Source: Afifella aestuarii
GTDB lineage: Bacteria; Pseudomonadota; Alphaproteobacteria; Rhizobiales; Afifellaceae
Assembly (NCBI RefSeq): GCF_004023665.1
Contig: NZ_SAUF01000001.1
Span: 1,412,501-1,476,500, forward strand
DNA: 64,000 nucleotides
Direction of reading: 5' to 3'
Shown here: positions 27,326-36,646 of the stretch, one piece after another
How the letters are laid out: the number at the start of each line of letters is the position of its first letter
How positions within the stretch are numbered: the stretch's first letter is position 1
The notes under the pieces: generated by a model
Databases searched by the model: none
What the model was told of the DNA's origin: nothing
What the model saw: the letters and a program-made list of their open reading frames with translations, nothing else
Position numbers and translations under genes: made by a program

Positions 27326-28207
27326 ATGCGCATTCAAAGCATGACGGGCTTTGCCCGTCAGGTCTTCACCGTCGGCTCGTCGAGCTATGTCTGGGAACTG
27401 AAGAGCGTCAACGGGCGCGGTCTGGAGCTGCGCTTCCGTCTGCCGCCCGGCTTTGACGGTCTCGAACCGTCCGCGCGCGAAGCCGTGCGCAGCCATCTTT
27501 CCCGCGGCTCTTGTTATCTGAATCTGCAGGAAGACGGCGGCGGCGCCGAAGCCGGAGTCACGATCAACGAGGCGGCTTTGCGTCTCGTGCTGGAGCGGGC
27601 AAAGCGCCTGGCGGAGGAAGACGAAGTGCAACCGGCGCGCGCTGACGGACTTCTGTCGCTGCGCGGCGTGATCGTCCAGGGCAGCAACAGCGAAGGGGCG
27701 GCCGAGGGCCCGGTCGCCGAGGCGGCGGTTGCGGCTTTGCACGAGGCGCTTGACGCGCTTGTGACGACGCGGCTTGAAGAAGGCGAACGACTGCGGGCGC
27801 ATCTCACGGAGATCATCGACCGCATCGAAGCGCTGGTGGAGGCGGCGGAGGCCCGCCTCGGCGGCATGGTGGAGCGTCTGCGTGCGCGGATTCGCGAGCA
27901 GGTGGAGTTCATTTCCTCCGAGACGCAGCTCGACGAAGGGCGTCTCTATCAGGAAGCGCTGATGGTTGCGACGAAAGCCGATATCCGCGAGGAGATCGAC
28001 CGTCTCAAGGCGCATATCGCGGAGGCGCGCACGCGGCTTTCCGAAGGCGGTGTCATCGGGCGCAGGCTCGATTTCCTGTCGCAGGAGTTCAACCGCGAAG
28101 CCAACACGTTGTGCTCCAAATCGAGCGACCACGAAACGACGGCGATCGGCCTCGATCTCAAATCCGCGATCGATCAGTTCCGCGAGCAGGTGCAAAATCT
28201 CGAATGA
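27326..28207 (+). CDS. YicC family endoribonuclease-like protein
   Basis: 293 residues starting MRIQSMTGFARQ, the family hallmark, with a DUF1732 C-terminal end (LDFLSQEFNREANTLCSKS). YicC proteins form a distinct RNase family in which the E. coli member degrades small RNA. The stop overlaps the gmk start (ATGA), a conserved yicC-gmk pairing. Confidence 0.92.
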   Translation: MRIQSMTGFARQVFTVGSSSYVWELKSVNGRGLELRFRLPPGFDGLEPSAREAVRSHLSRGSCYLNLQEDGGGAEAGVTINEAALRLVLERAKRLAEEDEVQPARADGLLSLRGVIVQGSNSEGAAEGPVAEAAVAALHEALDALVTTRLEEGERLRAHLTEIIDRIEALVEAAEARLGGMVERLRARIREQVEFISSETQLDEGRLYQEALMVATKADIREEIDRLKAHIAEARTRLSEGGVIGRRLDFLSQEFNREANTLCSKSSDHETTAIGLDLKSAIDQFREQVQNLE

Positions 28208-28902
28208 CTGCCGACCCGATCAAGCTTGTCCGTCGTGGCCTCATGTTCGTTCTGTCCTCGCCCTCGGGGGCAGGCAAGTCGACACTCGCGCGGCAGCTCC
28301 TGGAAGCCGACAGCGGCCTGGAATTGTCGGTTTCGGTGACCACACGCCCCCGCCGGCGAAGCGAGCGCGAAGGCGTCCACTACCATTTCATCGACGACGT
28401 GCATTTCAACCGCATGGTGGAGCGCGGCGATCTTCTGGAATGGGCAACGGTCCACGGCAACCATTACGGCACGCCGATCGAGCCCGTCGAGGATGCTTTG
28501 TCCGCGGGTCGCGACGTGCTTTTCGACATCGACTGGCAGGGAACCGCACAGATCGCCGAGAAGCTGCCTGACGACCTCGTGCGCGTGTTCGTGCTGCCGC
28601 CTTCCATGCGCGAATTGAAGGCGCGCCTGGAGCGGCGAGCCGAGGATTCTCACGAGACGATCGGCCGGCGGCTGGTCGGATCGCTCGAGGAAATCGAGCA
28701 GTGGAGCCGCTACGACTACGTCATCGTCAATGACGACCTGCAGCGAGCTTTCGAGGCGGTGAAGGGGATTTTGACAGCCGAAAGGTTGAAGCGGGACCGC
28801 GTCCTGGGTCTGCGTTCCTTCGTCAGTCAGCTTCTGTCTGAGGGGCGCGACCTCGTCGATCACCTTCAGGCTCAGGACGAAGAGCGCCCGAGCTCCTCAT
28901 AA
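28204..28902 (+). CDS. gmk: Guanylate kinase
   Basis: 232 residues. It phosphorylates GMP to GDP. The P-loop is [10 protein letters not shown], followed by [19 protein letters not shown] and the GMP-binding and lid regions ([24 protein letters not shown]). The start overlaps yicC by four bases. Its last 31 bases overlap the 3' end of the convergent rsmA gene. Confidence 0.96.
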   Translation: MTADPIKLVRRGLMFVLSSPSGAGKSTLARQLLEADSGLELSVSVTTRPRRRSEREGVHYHFIDDVHFNRMVERGDLLEWATVHGNHYGTPIEPVEDALSAGRDVLFDIDWQGTAQIAEKLPDDLVRVFVLPPSMRELKARLERRAEDSHETIGRRLVGSLEEIEQWSRYDYVIVNDDLQRAFEAVKGILTAERLKRDRVLGLRSFVSQLLSEGRDLVDHLQAQDEERPSSS

Positions 28903-29738
28903 ATCCGAGCAAGATCGAGAAAGCCCGCGACCGGGATTTCTTCGGCACGCCGCGTCGGTGCGATGCCGCATGCTTCCAGAACCGCTTCCGGCTGTTGAAA
29001 GGCCTGTTTCAGGCTTTGGCGCAGCATCTTGCGTCGCTGGCCGAAGGCCGAGGCGGTGACGGCCTCAACGGCCTTGGGCGCGACGTCGACGGCATCGGGC
29101 CGCGGTTCCAGCCGGACGACCGCAGAGGTGACCTTCGGGGGCGGCAGAAAGGCCTGCGGCGGCACTTCGAAGAGAATATGGGCGTGGCAGCGCCACTGGG
29201 CGAGCACAGCGAGGCGTCCGTATGCCTTGGAGCCTGGTTCCGCGACGATCCTCTCCGCCACCTCCTTCTGGAACATGAGCGTCAGGCTGCGCCACCAGGC
29301 GGGCCAGGTGGGCGGCGTCAGCCAGCCGGTGAGAAGGGGTGTCGCCACATTGTATGGAAGGTTGGCGACGATGCGGCCGCCATCCGGTCCGACGAGGTCC
29401 GGATAATCGGTTGCAAGCGCATCGCCCTCGATCACCTCGAGGCGACCCTCCGCAGCGATCGCGATTTCCTCAAGTGCCGGAAGCGCCCTGTGGTCGCGTT
29501 CAATGGCGATCACGCGGGTGGCGCCCTCAAGGAACAGGGCTCTCGTCAGGCCGCCGGGTCCCGGGCCGACCTCGACGATCGTCTCGCTCCTGGCGCTGCC
29601 TTCGCGGGCGATGCGGCGCGTCAGATTGAGGTCGAGCAGAAAATTCTGGCCGAGAGACTTCTGCGCCCAGAGTTCATGTCTTGCGAGAACGTCGCGCAGC
29701 GGCGGCAGGGCCGCCACGCGTTCGATGACGTCGCTCAC
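28872..29738 (-). CDS. rsmA: 16S rRNA (adenine1518/1519-N6)-dimethyltransferase
   Basis: 288 residues. RsmA (KsgA) dimethylates two adjacent adenosines in helix 45 of 16S rRNA. Motifs: [37 protein letters not shown] and the catalytic [11 protein letters not shown]. The GTG start overlaps the pdxA stop (GTGA); a longer frame upstream runs into pdxA and is rejected. The tail overlaps gmk on the other strand by 31 bases. Confidence 0.95.
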   Translation of the reverse strand: MSDVIERVAALPPLRDVLARHELWAQKSLGQNFLLDLNLTRRIAREGSARSETIVEVGPGPGGLTRALFLEGATRVIAIERDHRALPALEEIAIAAEGRLEVIEGDALATDYPDLVGPDGGRIVANLPYNVATPLLTGWLTPPTWPAWWRSLTLMFQKEVAERIVAEPGSKAYGRLAVLAQWRCHAHILFEVPPQAFLPPPKVTSAVVRLEPRPDAVDVAPKAVEAVTASAFGQRRKMLRQSLKQAFQQPEAVLEACGIAPTRRAEEIPVAGFLDLARIYEELGRSSS

Positions 29739-30742
29739 GCCTGGACGGTGGAACGGCTCATCTCGGCTGCCATATGCAGCGCCGCCATCAGGCTCAAGGG
29801 ACGCGCACGGCCTGTGCCAGCGATCTCCATCGCCGTGCCGTGATCCGGCGACGTGCGCACGAAAGGCAGACCGAGCGTCACGTTGACCGCATGATCGAAG
29901 GCGAGGGCCTTGACCGGGATGAGCGCCTGGTCGTGGTACATGCACAGCGCCAGGTCGTAGCGGCGGCGGGCCGCGGGGTGGAACATGGTGTCGGCGGGCA
30001 GCGGCCCCTCCGCCTCGATGCCGGCCTGACAGAGCTGGTCGACGGCAGGACGGATGACCTCGATGTCTTCCTTGCCGATGACGCCCTTCTCACCGGCATG
30101 CGGGTTCAGGCCCGACACGGCGATGCGGGGGGAGGGAATGGCAAAGCGGCGCTTCAGCTCTTCCGCGGCGATCTTGCCGGTTTCCACGATGAGTTCGGTC
30201 GTGAGAAGACGCGGCACCTCGCAAAGAGGCACGTGAATGGTGACGGGAACGGCGCGGAGATCGGGTCCGGCCAGCATCATGACCGGCCGGCGCTTCTCCC
30301 CGAAGAGCTGCTCGCCGAGGTCGGCGAGGTATTCGGTGTGACCCGGATAGGCGAAGCCCGCTTCGTTGAGTGCGTGCTTGGCGATCGGATTGGTCACCAT
30401 CGAGGTGCAGCGACCGTCGGCCACGAACTCCGCGGCCTGACGGATCGACTGGATCGTCAGCGCGGCGTCTTCGCGCGCGATGAGCCCTGGCTCCGCCTTC
30501 GCTTCCGGGAATCCCGGAAGGCATGGCAGAGCCATCGGGAAGACGAGAGCTGCCTCTTCCGGCTCCACTTCGCGCGTCGGGCAGTCGATGCCGAGGAGAA
30601 TGGCTCGCTCGGCAATGTTCGCGGCTGAGCCGAGGAAAATAAACGGCGGCAGGCGTTCGCGCTCGCGCCGCGCCCAGGCTGCAATGGTGATGTCGAGGGC
30701 GACGCCGGCCGCCTCTCCGAGGGTCAGTGCAATTGGAAGCAT
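29735..30742 (-). CDS. pdxA: 4-hydroxythreonine-4-phosphate dehydrogenase
   Basis: 335 residues. PdxA oxidises 4-phosphohydroxy-L-threonine in pyridoxal phosphate synthesis and is zinc dependent. Signatures: [14 protein letters not shown], the metal-binding [24 protein letters not shown] and [20 protein letters not shown], with ligand histidines visible. It lies six bases after surA and overlaps rsmA by four. Confidence 0.95.
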   Translation of the reverse strand: MLPIALTLGEAAGVALDITIAAWARRERERLPPFIFLGSAANIAERAILLGIDCPTREVEPEEAALVFPMALPCLPGFPEAKAEPGLIAREDAALTIQSIRQAAEFVADGRCTSMVTNPIAKHALNEAGFAYPGHTEYLADLGEQLFGEKRRPVMMLAGPDLRAVPVTIHVPLCEVPRLLTTELIVETGKIAAEELKRRFAIPSPRIAVSGLNPHAGEKGVIGKEDIEVIRPAVDQLCQAGIEAEGPLPADTMFHPAARRRYDLALCMYHDQALIPVKALAFDHAVNVTLGLPFVRTSPDHGTAMEIAGTGRARPLSLMAALHMAAEMSRSTVQA

Positions 30743-30748
30743 CGGTTC

Positions 30749-31702
30749 CTAACGGTACTCGATTATCGCGTCGGATTTCAGATCGCGCAGATAGCGTCGG
30801 GCAAGAAGCTGACCCCGTTCATTGGTCAGTTCATCACGGACTTCGTCGGCCGCCTGTGATTTGCCGGCGACAGCCCTCTTGTTGCAGATGCCGAGCACCT
30901 GGAACCCCTCATCTACCTGCGTCGGAGGAAGAGCCGTACCAACCCTGGCTTTGCCGAGGCTGTCACGCAGGGAATCGGGAAAATCGCTGCTCTCCCGGCG
31001 CACCGTCGGCTTTACGACGACGCCCGACATGCCGCGGGTCTGTTCCAGTGTCGCTTCGCAGTTCCGGAAGCGGCTGCGGAAGGCTTCGGCTTCGCGCTTG
31101 CGCTGGCCAGCGATGCCGGCCTTGCCCTTCTTGGGGACGATGAAAAGAACCGGCTGAACGTCGTATTCGGTCACGGTTCCGGACGCTTCGGCGTCGTCAT
31201 CACGGCCGAGCATGGCCTGGGCGACGTCCGACTCGGTGATGCGCACCGTGGCGCGGAAGCGGGCACGCACCACGTCCCGCCAGGCGAGCTCGGCACGAAT
31301 GCGGTCCTTGAGGGTGTCGGGATTGACGCCGTTCTGCCGCAACGCCGCTTCGAGCTTCGACGGGGGCAGCTTGGCGCGGCTCGCAATGCTGGCGAAGGCG
31401 CGCTCGACTTCGTTTTGCGAAACGCTGACATTGCGGCGCTTGGCTTCCTGCATTTTCAGCGCTTCTTCGATCAACTCGTCCGTTGCCTGTTTCGCACCCG
31501 CCTGACCGCGGGAGGTCAGGCGAAGGAATTTGGCGCGGTTGTTGATGTCGTAGGTCGTGATCGGCTGGTCGTTGACCAGGATCTTGATGGAGCTCTGAGC
31601 CTGTGCGCTGTCGGCGACGGGCAATGTGGCCATGGCCATCAAGGCGCTTGCCGCAACAAGCCAAGCGGTTTGCGTGAGGGTTTTAAACATCGATGTTCGC
31701 AT
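30749..31702 (-). CDS. surA: SurA-like periplasmic chaperone
   Basis: 317 residues. A signal peptide (AWLVAASALMAMATLPVADSAQAQ) is followed by the SurA N-terminal domain (IKILVNDQPITTYDINNRAKF, LIEEALKMQEAKRRNVSVSQ). One parvulin-like segment (residues about 180-290) comes next, where E. coli SurA has two. It escorts outer-membrane proteins, including LptD, to BAM. The start could be the second Met (MFKTLTQT), 12 bases in. It sits between lptD and pdxA, as in E. coli. Confidence 0.9.
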   Translation of the reverse strand: MRTSMFKTLTQTAWLVAASALMAMATLPVADSAQAQSSIKILVNDQPITTYDINNRAKFLRLTSRGQAGAKQATDELIEEALKMQEAKRRNVSVSQNEVERAFASIASRAKLPPSKLEAALRQNGVNPDTLKDRIRAELAWRDVVRARFRATVRITESDVAQAMLGRDDDAEASGTVTEYDVQPVLFIVPKKGKAGIAGQRKREAEAFRSRFRNCEATLEQTRGMSGVVVKPTVRRESSDFPDSLRDSLGKARVGTALPPTQVDEGFQVLGICNKRAVAGKSQAADEVRDELTNERGQLLARRYLRDLKSDAIIEYR

Positions 31703-31757
31703 CGTTCCGTTGCAGCTTTTGATGGCGGCTCTTAAGCGCGAATTATGGCGCTAATTT

Positions 31758-34193
31758 TTAAAAGAGCCCAGAGTAGAGGTCGTCGTCATCGTTGTCGTCG
31801 TAATCGTCGCCCGATGCCGCGAAGCTCACCTCGCTGTCGCCCAGGGTGCGCAGATTGAAGCGTACAAACACCTCGCGGCCGGAGACGATGTCCGTGTAGC
31901 GGTCGCGTGTCTCGCTGTAGACCACGGATAGATTGAAGCATTCGTCGTCATAGGCAAGGCCCAGGGCGTGCCTGACGCGGCTCATCTGGTCGATGTCGAA
32001 GGTGATGCCACCCTTCACCGACCAGAAATCGCTGACGGCGACCTGGCCTGTCGTCGAGATTTCTGATTGTTCGTCGTCGATGCCGAGCTCCGGAACCTCG
32101 CGACGATAGAAATAGGTGAGGGCCGCGCTGTTGCGCCGGCCCTTTGAGACGCGCGCCGTCGCTTCTGCGCGGTTGACGTCGAAAGTGTCGTTGTCGAAGC
32201 GGCCGCGGGCCGTCAGCGTCAATCCTTCGCCGGAATCCAGGGTGACGCGTCCGACATAGTCGGAATCGTCGGTCGATAGCCCCGAGCCGATGCCCGTGAG
32301 GGTGACGTTGCTCTTGGAGAAGGAGTTCGCTCCGGCGAGCTGGAAGGATTGGCCGAAGAGGGCGTCGATGCTCGCCTTGCCCAGCATCGCATGATAGGTG
32401 AAGCCCACATTGGCTCTCGTGCCCCCCTCCTGGCGGTCATAGCCGGAGAATTTATCCCATTCGAACAGGTTCGTGTCGTCGAAGACGAGGCTTTGCGCGT
32501 CCTCGTTCGGCAGGTCGTTGATGTGCTGTTCGTCGGGACGAACGATGATCTGGGCGACCGGGCTGAACGTCTGTGAGATCGGCCCCATCTGCGCCAGGAA
32601 CGGATAGCGGTAGTCCAAGCCGACGGCGGGCATGGCGCGCAGATAGGTTTCGTCACCGGCGAGACCCGTCTCGGTGTCGTCGGCCTGGACGTTGTAGACG
32701 TCCCCCTTGAGATACGCGAAGGGCGTGAAGACCTGCCCGAGTGGGCCGACGATCCTGCTCTTCCAGGTTACGTCGGTGCTCGCCCGGGTGAAGGTGCCCT
32801 CGACGCCGGCGTAATATTCTTTCTGCGTCCGATTGCCCGCCTCGTCATACTGAAAGTAGGCGCGCTCATCCGTGTCGCCGCGGGTGAGGCTCGTCAGATT
32901 CGAGGTCAGGCTGAGTTCGCCGCCCAATATCGGCTGGTCGAAGATGTAATTGTGGTCGAGCACGGGGTGCACGACAGCCTGCTCGTCCTGATAATTGCGG
33001 GTGGAATTCACCGGGTCGTTCCGCTGGATGCGGAAGGCATAGCCGCGCAGGTCGAAGAAGTTGCGATCGCTGAGGCCGGTCAGGAAGATGGTGTTGACCA
33101 CTTCCGTGTCGGTCAGGCCGCGGATGTCGTAATCGCGCCCGAAGGTGCGATCCGTGGTGGTGGCGAGATCCCAGCCCCAGTTCCAGCGCGAATTGATATT
33201 GAAGCGTCCCTTCGTGGCGACGCTGCCGCGGAAGTCCCTGACGCCCGAGGAGACGAAATTGCCGAGCTCGAACTCGTCCTTGTTCTGCTGCAAAATCCCG
33301 GCGAGGCGGATGCTGTAGGAGCCGTTCATCAGCCGGTGGCGCCATTCCGTCTCCGCAAGCACACCCTGCTTGGAATAGACGGTCGGGGCGAAGGTGATGT
33401 CGTAGTTGGGAGCAAGGTTCCAGAAATATGGCGTCCCAACGCCATAGCCGAGGGCCGAGCTTTGATGGAAGTGCGGCGGCAGAAAGCCGCTCTTGCGCTT
33501 CACCGTCGGGTCCGGATGGTAGAAATAGGGAATGTAGACCATCGGAATGCCAAAGAATTCCAGGCGGGCATTGCGATAGTAGACGGTCTTTTCTTCCTTG
33601 TTGTGAACAATGCGCGAGGCTTTGATCTGCCACAGCGGCGGCCGGTCCGGATTTTCTCGGCACTGCTCGCAGGCGGTGTAGACGCCCTGGCGGAAAATCA
33701 ACAGGTTGTTGCCCCGCCGCTCGGCGCTGTTGGCGGCGAAACGCGCGCGGTCCACCGTGAGGACGTTCAGGCTCTCGATGAAGCCGTCGCTGAACGTGTC
33801 GGTGATGTCCATTTCGCGGGCGGTGATGATATTGCCGCCCGGCTCCGTCATGCTGACGCCGCCTGAGGCGATGAGCCGGCTGTCGCTTTCACGATAGGTC
33901 ACCTGCGGCGCACGCAGCGTATAGCCTTCGTAATAGATCTCGACGCCGCCGCGGGCGGTCACGATGTGCCGGTCGAAATCGTAGACGAGCTCGTCCGCCT
34001 CCAAGAGCATCTTGGCGTTCGGATTTTGCGTCACCTGCTCTTCGAAATTCAAATCCTGAGCAAGGGCGGCGGGTGTCCACGGATCTGCCGCAAACGCGAC
34101 CAAAGCCAAAGCGGAGACGGCCGCCAGCCGCCGCGCAAGCCCCCAGCCTGCGCGCCCGCGCGTCACTCTTTCTCGTGTGTGGACGGGAATCAT
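31758..34193 (-). CDS. lptD: LPS-assembly protein LptD
   Basis: 811 residues. A signal peptide precedes an OstA/LptA-like N-terminal domain (AKMLLEADELVYDFDRHIV, GVEIYYEGYTLRAPQVTY). A C-terminal 26-strand-type barrel follows, ending with aromatic GLF. LptD inserts LPS in the outer membrane with LptE. Cysteines needed for inter-domain disulfides are visible near residue 180 (CEQC) and near the C-terminus (DECFNLS). Its start overlaps lptG (ATGA). Confidence 0.95.
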   Translation of the reverse strand: MIPVHTRERVTRGRAGWGLARRLAAVSALALVAFAADPWTPAALAQDLNFEEQVTQNPNAKMLLEADELVYDFDRHIVTARGGVEIYYEGYTLRAPQVTYRESDSRLIASGGVSMTEPGGNIITAREMDITDTFSDGFIESLNVLTVDRARFAANSAERRGNNLLIFRQGVYTACEQCRENPDRPPLWQIKASRIVHNKEEKTVYYRNARLEFFGIPMVYIPYFYHPDPTVKRKSGFLPPHFHQSSALGYGVGTPYFWNLAPNYDITFAPTVYSKQGVLAETEWRHRLMNGSYSIRLAGILQQNKDEFELGNFVSSGVRDFRGSVATKGRFNINSRWNWGWDLATTTDRTFGRDYDIRGLTDTEVVNTIFLTGLSDRNFFDLRGYAFRIQRNDPVNSTRNYQDEQAVVHPVLDHNYIFDQPILGGELSLTSNLTSLTRGDTDERAYFQYDEAGNRTQKEYYAGVEGTFTRASTDVTWKSRIVGPLGQVFTPFAYLKGDVYNVQADDTETGLAGDETYLRAMPAVGLDYRYPFLAQMGPISQTFSPVAQIIVRPDEQHINDLPNEDAQSLVFDDTNLFEWDKFSGYDRQEGGTRANVGFTYHAMLGKASIDALFGQSFQLAGANSFSKSNVTLTGIGSGLSTDDSDYVGRVTLDSGEGLTLTARGRFDNDTFDVNRAEATARVSKGRRNSAALTYFYRREVPELGIDDEQSEISTTGQVAVSDFWSVKGGITFDIDQMSRVRHALGLAYDDECFNLSVVYSETRDRYTDIVSGREVFVRFNLRTLGDSEVSFAASGDDYDDNDDDDLYSGLF

Positions 34194-35263
34194 CCGTCCT
34201 CCTGATAAAGCAGCGCCGTGGCTCCGAACAACATGGCGAGAACCGCAGGACTCCAGGCCGCGAGGACGGGATCCAGGATCCCGTTGCTGCCCATATCGCT
34301 GACGATCTCGGTCGCGACATAAAGCAGAAAGCCGATGATGATGCCAGTCAGGGCGAGCTTTCCTGCGCCACCGTAGCGCGAAAGCCTCAGGCTGACGGTG
34401 GCGGCGACGGTGACCATGGCCATCAGGAAGAGAGGCCGGGCGAGAAGGCTATGGAATGCCAGGGTGAAGCGTGCGGTGTTCAATCCGGTCTGTGCGGCCG
34501 TGTCGATGAAGCGGCGCAAAGTCCAAACGGAGAGCCGGTCGGGTCGCAGAAGCGTCAAATTGACCTGATCGGGCGTCAGCGAGGTCGGCAGGATGTAGCG
34601 GTCGAATCGATCCGAGGCGCCTTCGCCGGAAATGTAGCGGGTCTTGGCAAAGATCCAGCGGCCTGGCCGATAGCTGGCGGAGAGGCTGACGAGCTTCGCC
34701 TGGAAGCTGCCGTCGGGATTGAACAGGAAGGCGGTAACGCCACGCAATTCCTTTGCGGAGCTGTCGTAGTTCGCCGCACGGATGATCGACGGCCCGTCCA
34801 GACCCTCCTGGCGAAACCAGATGGCGTCGGCGGAACTCGCCGCCATGCCGTCGGAGAGCGAGGCCTCGATTCGGTCCGAGCGCTCCTTGAGCTCCGTGGC
34901 GAGCGGGTTGAAGAGAAATGTCGATGCCAGACCGGTCACCAGAGCAAGAAAGAACGGCGCACGCAGGAAGCCCCAGACGGAGACCCCGGCGCCGCGCGCC
35001 ACCACGAGCTCCAGCTTTCTAGACAAATTGAGGAAACAGATCGTTGCCGAAAAAAGGAAAAGAAAAGGCAGGATATCTTCCAGCAAGGCCGGCGCACGCA
35101 TCAGGGCGAGCTTGAGCCCGAGCAGGGAGGTGAAGGCCTCCGCATCGGAGAAACGGCGCAAGAGCTCGACGTAGTCGACCAGAAAGACGAGGGTGAGAAG
35201 CGCGATCAGGATCGTGGCCAGTGAGACGAGGAAACGGCGGCCGATATAGGTTGCAAGGATCAT
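34190..35263 (-). CDS. lptG: LPS export ABC transporter permease LptG
   Basis: 357 residues. Six membrane helices are arranged in two clusters (N-terminal IGRRFLVSLATILIALLTLVFLVDY; C-terminal SLLARPLFLMAMVTVAATVS) around a periplasmic jellyroll domain. With LptF and the LptB ATPase (not in this window) it extracts LPS from the inner membrane. The ATG overlaps lptF, and the stop overlaps lptD. Confidence 0.93.
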   Translation of the reverse strand: MILATYIGRRFLVSLATILIALLTLVFLVDYVELLRRFSDAEAFTSLLGLKLALMRAPALLEDILPFLFLFSATICFLNLSRKLELVVARGAGVSVWGFLRAPFFLALVTGLASTFLFNPLATELKERSDRIEASLSDGMAASSADAIWFRQEGLDGPSIIRAANYDSSAKELRGVTAFLFNPDGSFQAKLVSLSASYRPGRWIFAKTRYISGEGASDRFDRYILPTSLTPDQVNLTLLRPDRLSVWTLRRFIDTAAQTGLNTARFTLAFHSLLARPLFLMAMVTVAATVSLRLSRYGGAGKLALTGIIIGFLLYVATEIVSDMGSNGILDPVLAAWSPAVLAMLFGATALLYQEDG

Positions 35264-36474
35264 GCGTGGCCGGTGCTCTTGCGTTGAAACAAGGCAAGGG
35301 GGGAAAGCTTCATGAGCTTGTGGCCCAGCCGGGCGAGAGTGTCGAGAAAGCGCGCGATGAAGACCGGGGTGCGCCAGCGATAGCCGCGCTTGAGCGCGAG
35401 TGCCGACACGACGATACCGGCGATGGGCACCGCGTAGAGAAGCGGAATGAGGGCCGCATCGTTGGTTGCTGCGGCGAGGACCCCAAAGCCGAGGCCGCGA
35501 AGCGTGAAGCCCGAAACCACCGCAAGCGCCGTCGCATAGCCGCGATCCTGTCTGTTGGTACGCGCGCGCCCGCAAAACAGAAGCGCGATGAACGCAAAGG
35601 CGATGGTGTAGAGCGGCGCGGTGATGCGGTCATGCAGCTCCGCCTTCCATCGCGCCGGAAACTCTTCCCGATAGGGATTGTCCGGCGCCGGGTTGAGGAG
35701 TTCCCGTGTCGTCAGTTCGCGCGGCTTGCGCGCGGCGTTGACCTCGCCCGCCTTGAACTGGCTGAGGTCGAAACCGTAGGTGTCGAACTCGACGACGCTC
35801 GTCTCACCCTTCATGCGGTTGTCGCGGACGAGTTCGCCATCCTTCATGATGAGATAGGCGTTGCCGCCGCTTTCCACGAGCACGCCGGTTTTGGCGATGT
35901 ACTGGGTGGAATCGCTCGGGATACGATCGTCGCTGACGAAGATGTTCTTGAAGCTGCCGTCCGGCGCCTTGGCGCGGATGTGGAGCGTAAGGCCGTTGTC
36001 GACCGTGCGGAAGCCGCCGTCCTTGACCAGAGTGGCGAGAAGATCGGCGCGCACATGCGCCACGATTTCGCGCAAGGCGCCGAGACTTGCCGGCGCGACG
36101 ACGTGATAGAGAAGGGTGACGGCGACGAAAATGACGGCGCCCAAAGCGATGATCGGCCGGGCGACGACCCGGCTCGATGCGCCCGCCGCCGCCATCACCG
36201 GCAATTCGCTGTCGGCATTGAGATTGTTTAAGGTGACGGTCGCTGAGATGAGGTAGGCGATCGGGGCGATCACCTGAATGAGGGCGGGCAAAGCCAGGAG
36301 CGTCATGAAGACGAACATCCAGATCGCCTGGCCTTTGGCCGTCACCACGTCGAGCTCGCGCAGCACCTGGGTCATCCACATGGTGGCGACCAGCGCCCCC
36401 AGAACGAGCAGGAGCAGCATCAATGCGCGACGAAAAACGTAGCGTTCCAGAAGGGGCAGCCTGAAGATTTGCAT
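35260..36474 (-). CDS. lptF: LPS export ABC transporter permease LptF
   Basis: 404 residues, beginning MQIFRLPLLERYVFRRALML. The YjgP/YjgQ architecture is the same as LptG: three helices, a periplasmic jellyroll, three helices (ITAPLYTIAFAFIALLF). The upstream in-frame extension of about 109 residues crosses the divergent pepA start and is rejected. It is the first gene of the six-gene lptF-lptG-lptD-surA-pdxA-rsmA run. Confidence 0.93.
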   Translation of the reverse strand: MQIFRLPLLERYVFRRALMLLLLVLGALVATMWMTQVLRELDVVTAKGQAIWMFVFMTLLALPALIQVIAPIAYLISATVTLNNLNADSELPVMAAAGASSRVVARPIIALGAVIFVAVTLLYHVVAPASLGALREIVAHVRADLLATLVKDGGFRTVDNGLTLHIRAKAPDGSFKNIFVSDDRIPSDSTQYIAKTGVLVESGGNAYLIMKDGELVRDNRMKGETSVVEFDTYGFDLSQFKAGEVNAARKPRELTTRELLNPAPDNPYREEFPARWKAELHDRITAPLYTIAFAFIALLFCGRARTNRQDRGYATALAVVSGFTLRGLGFGVLAAATNDAALIPLLYAVPIAGIVVSALALKRGYRWRTPVFIARFLDTLARLGHKLMKLSPLALFQRKSTGHA

Positions 36475-36569
36475 CCGGTCCTTGTTCGGCAAGATCGGGC
36501 TTGCGAGCTCAAGCCTTACGCAGGCATGGATAAAATTCACCCAACAAGCATGGTTAACGGCAATTGGCC

Positions 36570-36597
36570 TTGACGGCCAAGCTCTCACGGCTAATCC
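36570..36597 (+). promoter_or_regulatory. Candidate pepA promoter
   Basis: TTGACG and TAATCC are separated by 16 bases, about 50 bases upstream of the pepA start. It lies in the 172-base gap between the divergent lptF and pepA genes. Confidence 0.4.
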
Positions 36598-36646
36598 AGT
36601 CGCACCCCTACTTTCCATGACAAAAGCCGAGGATCGAGGCAACAGC

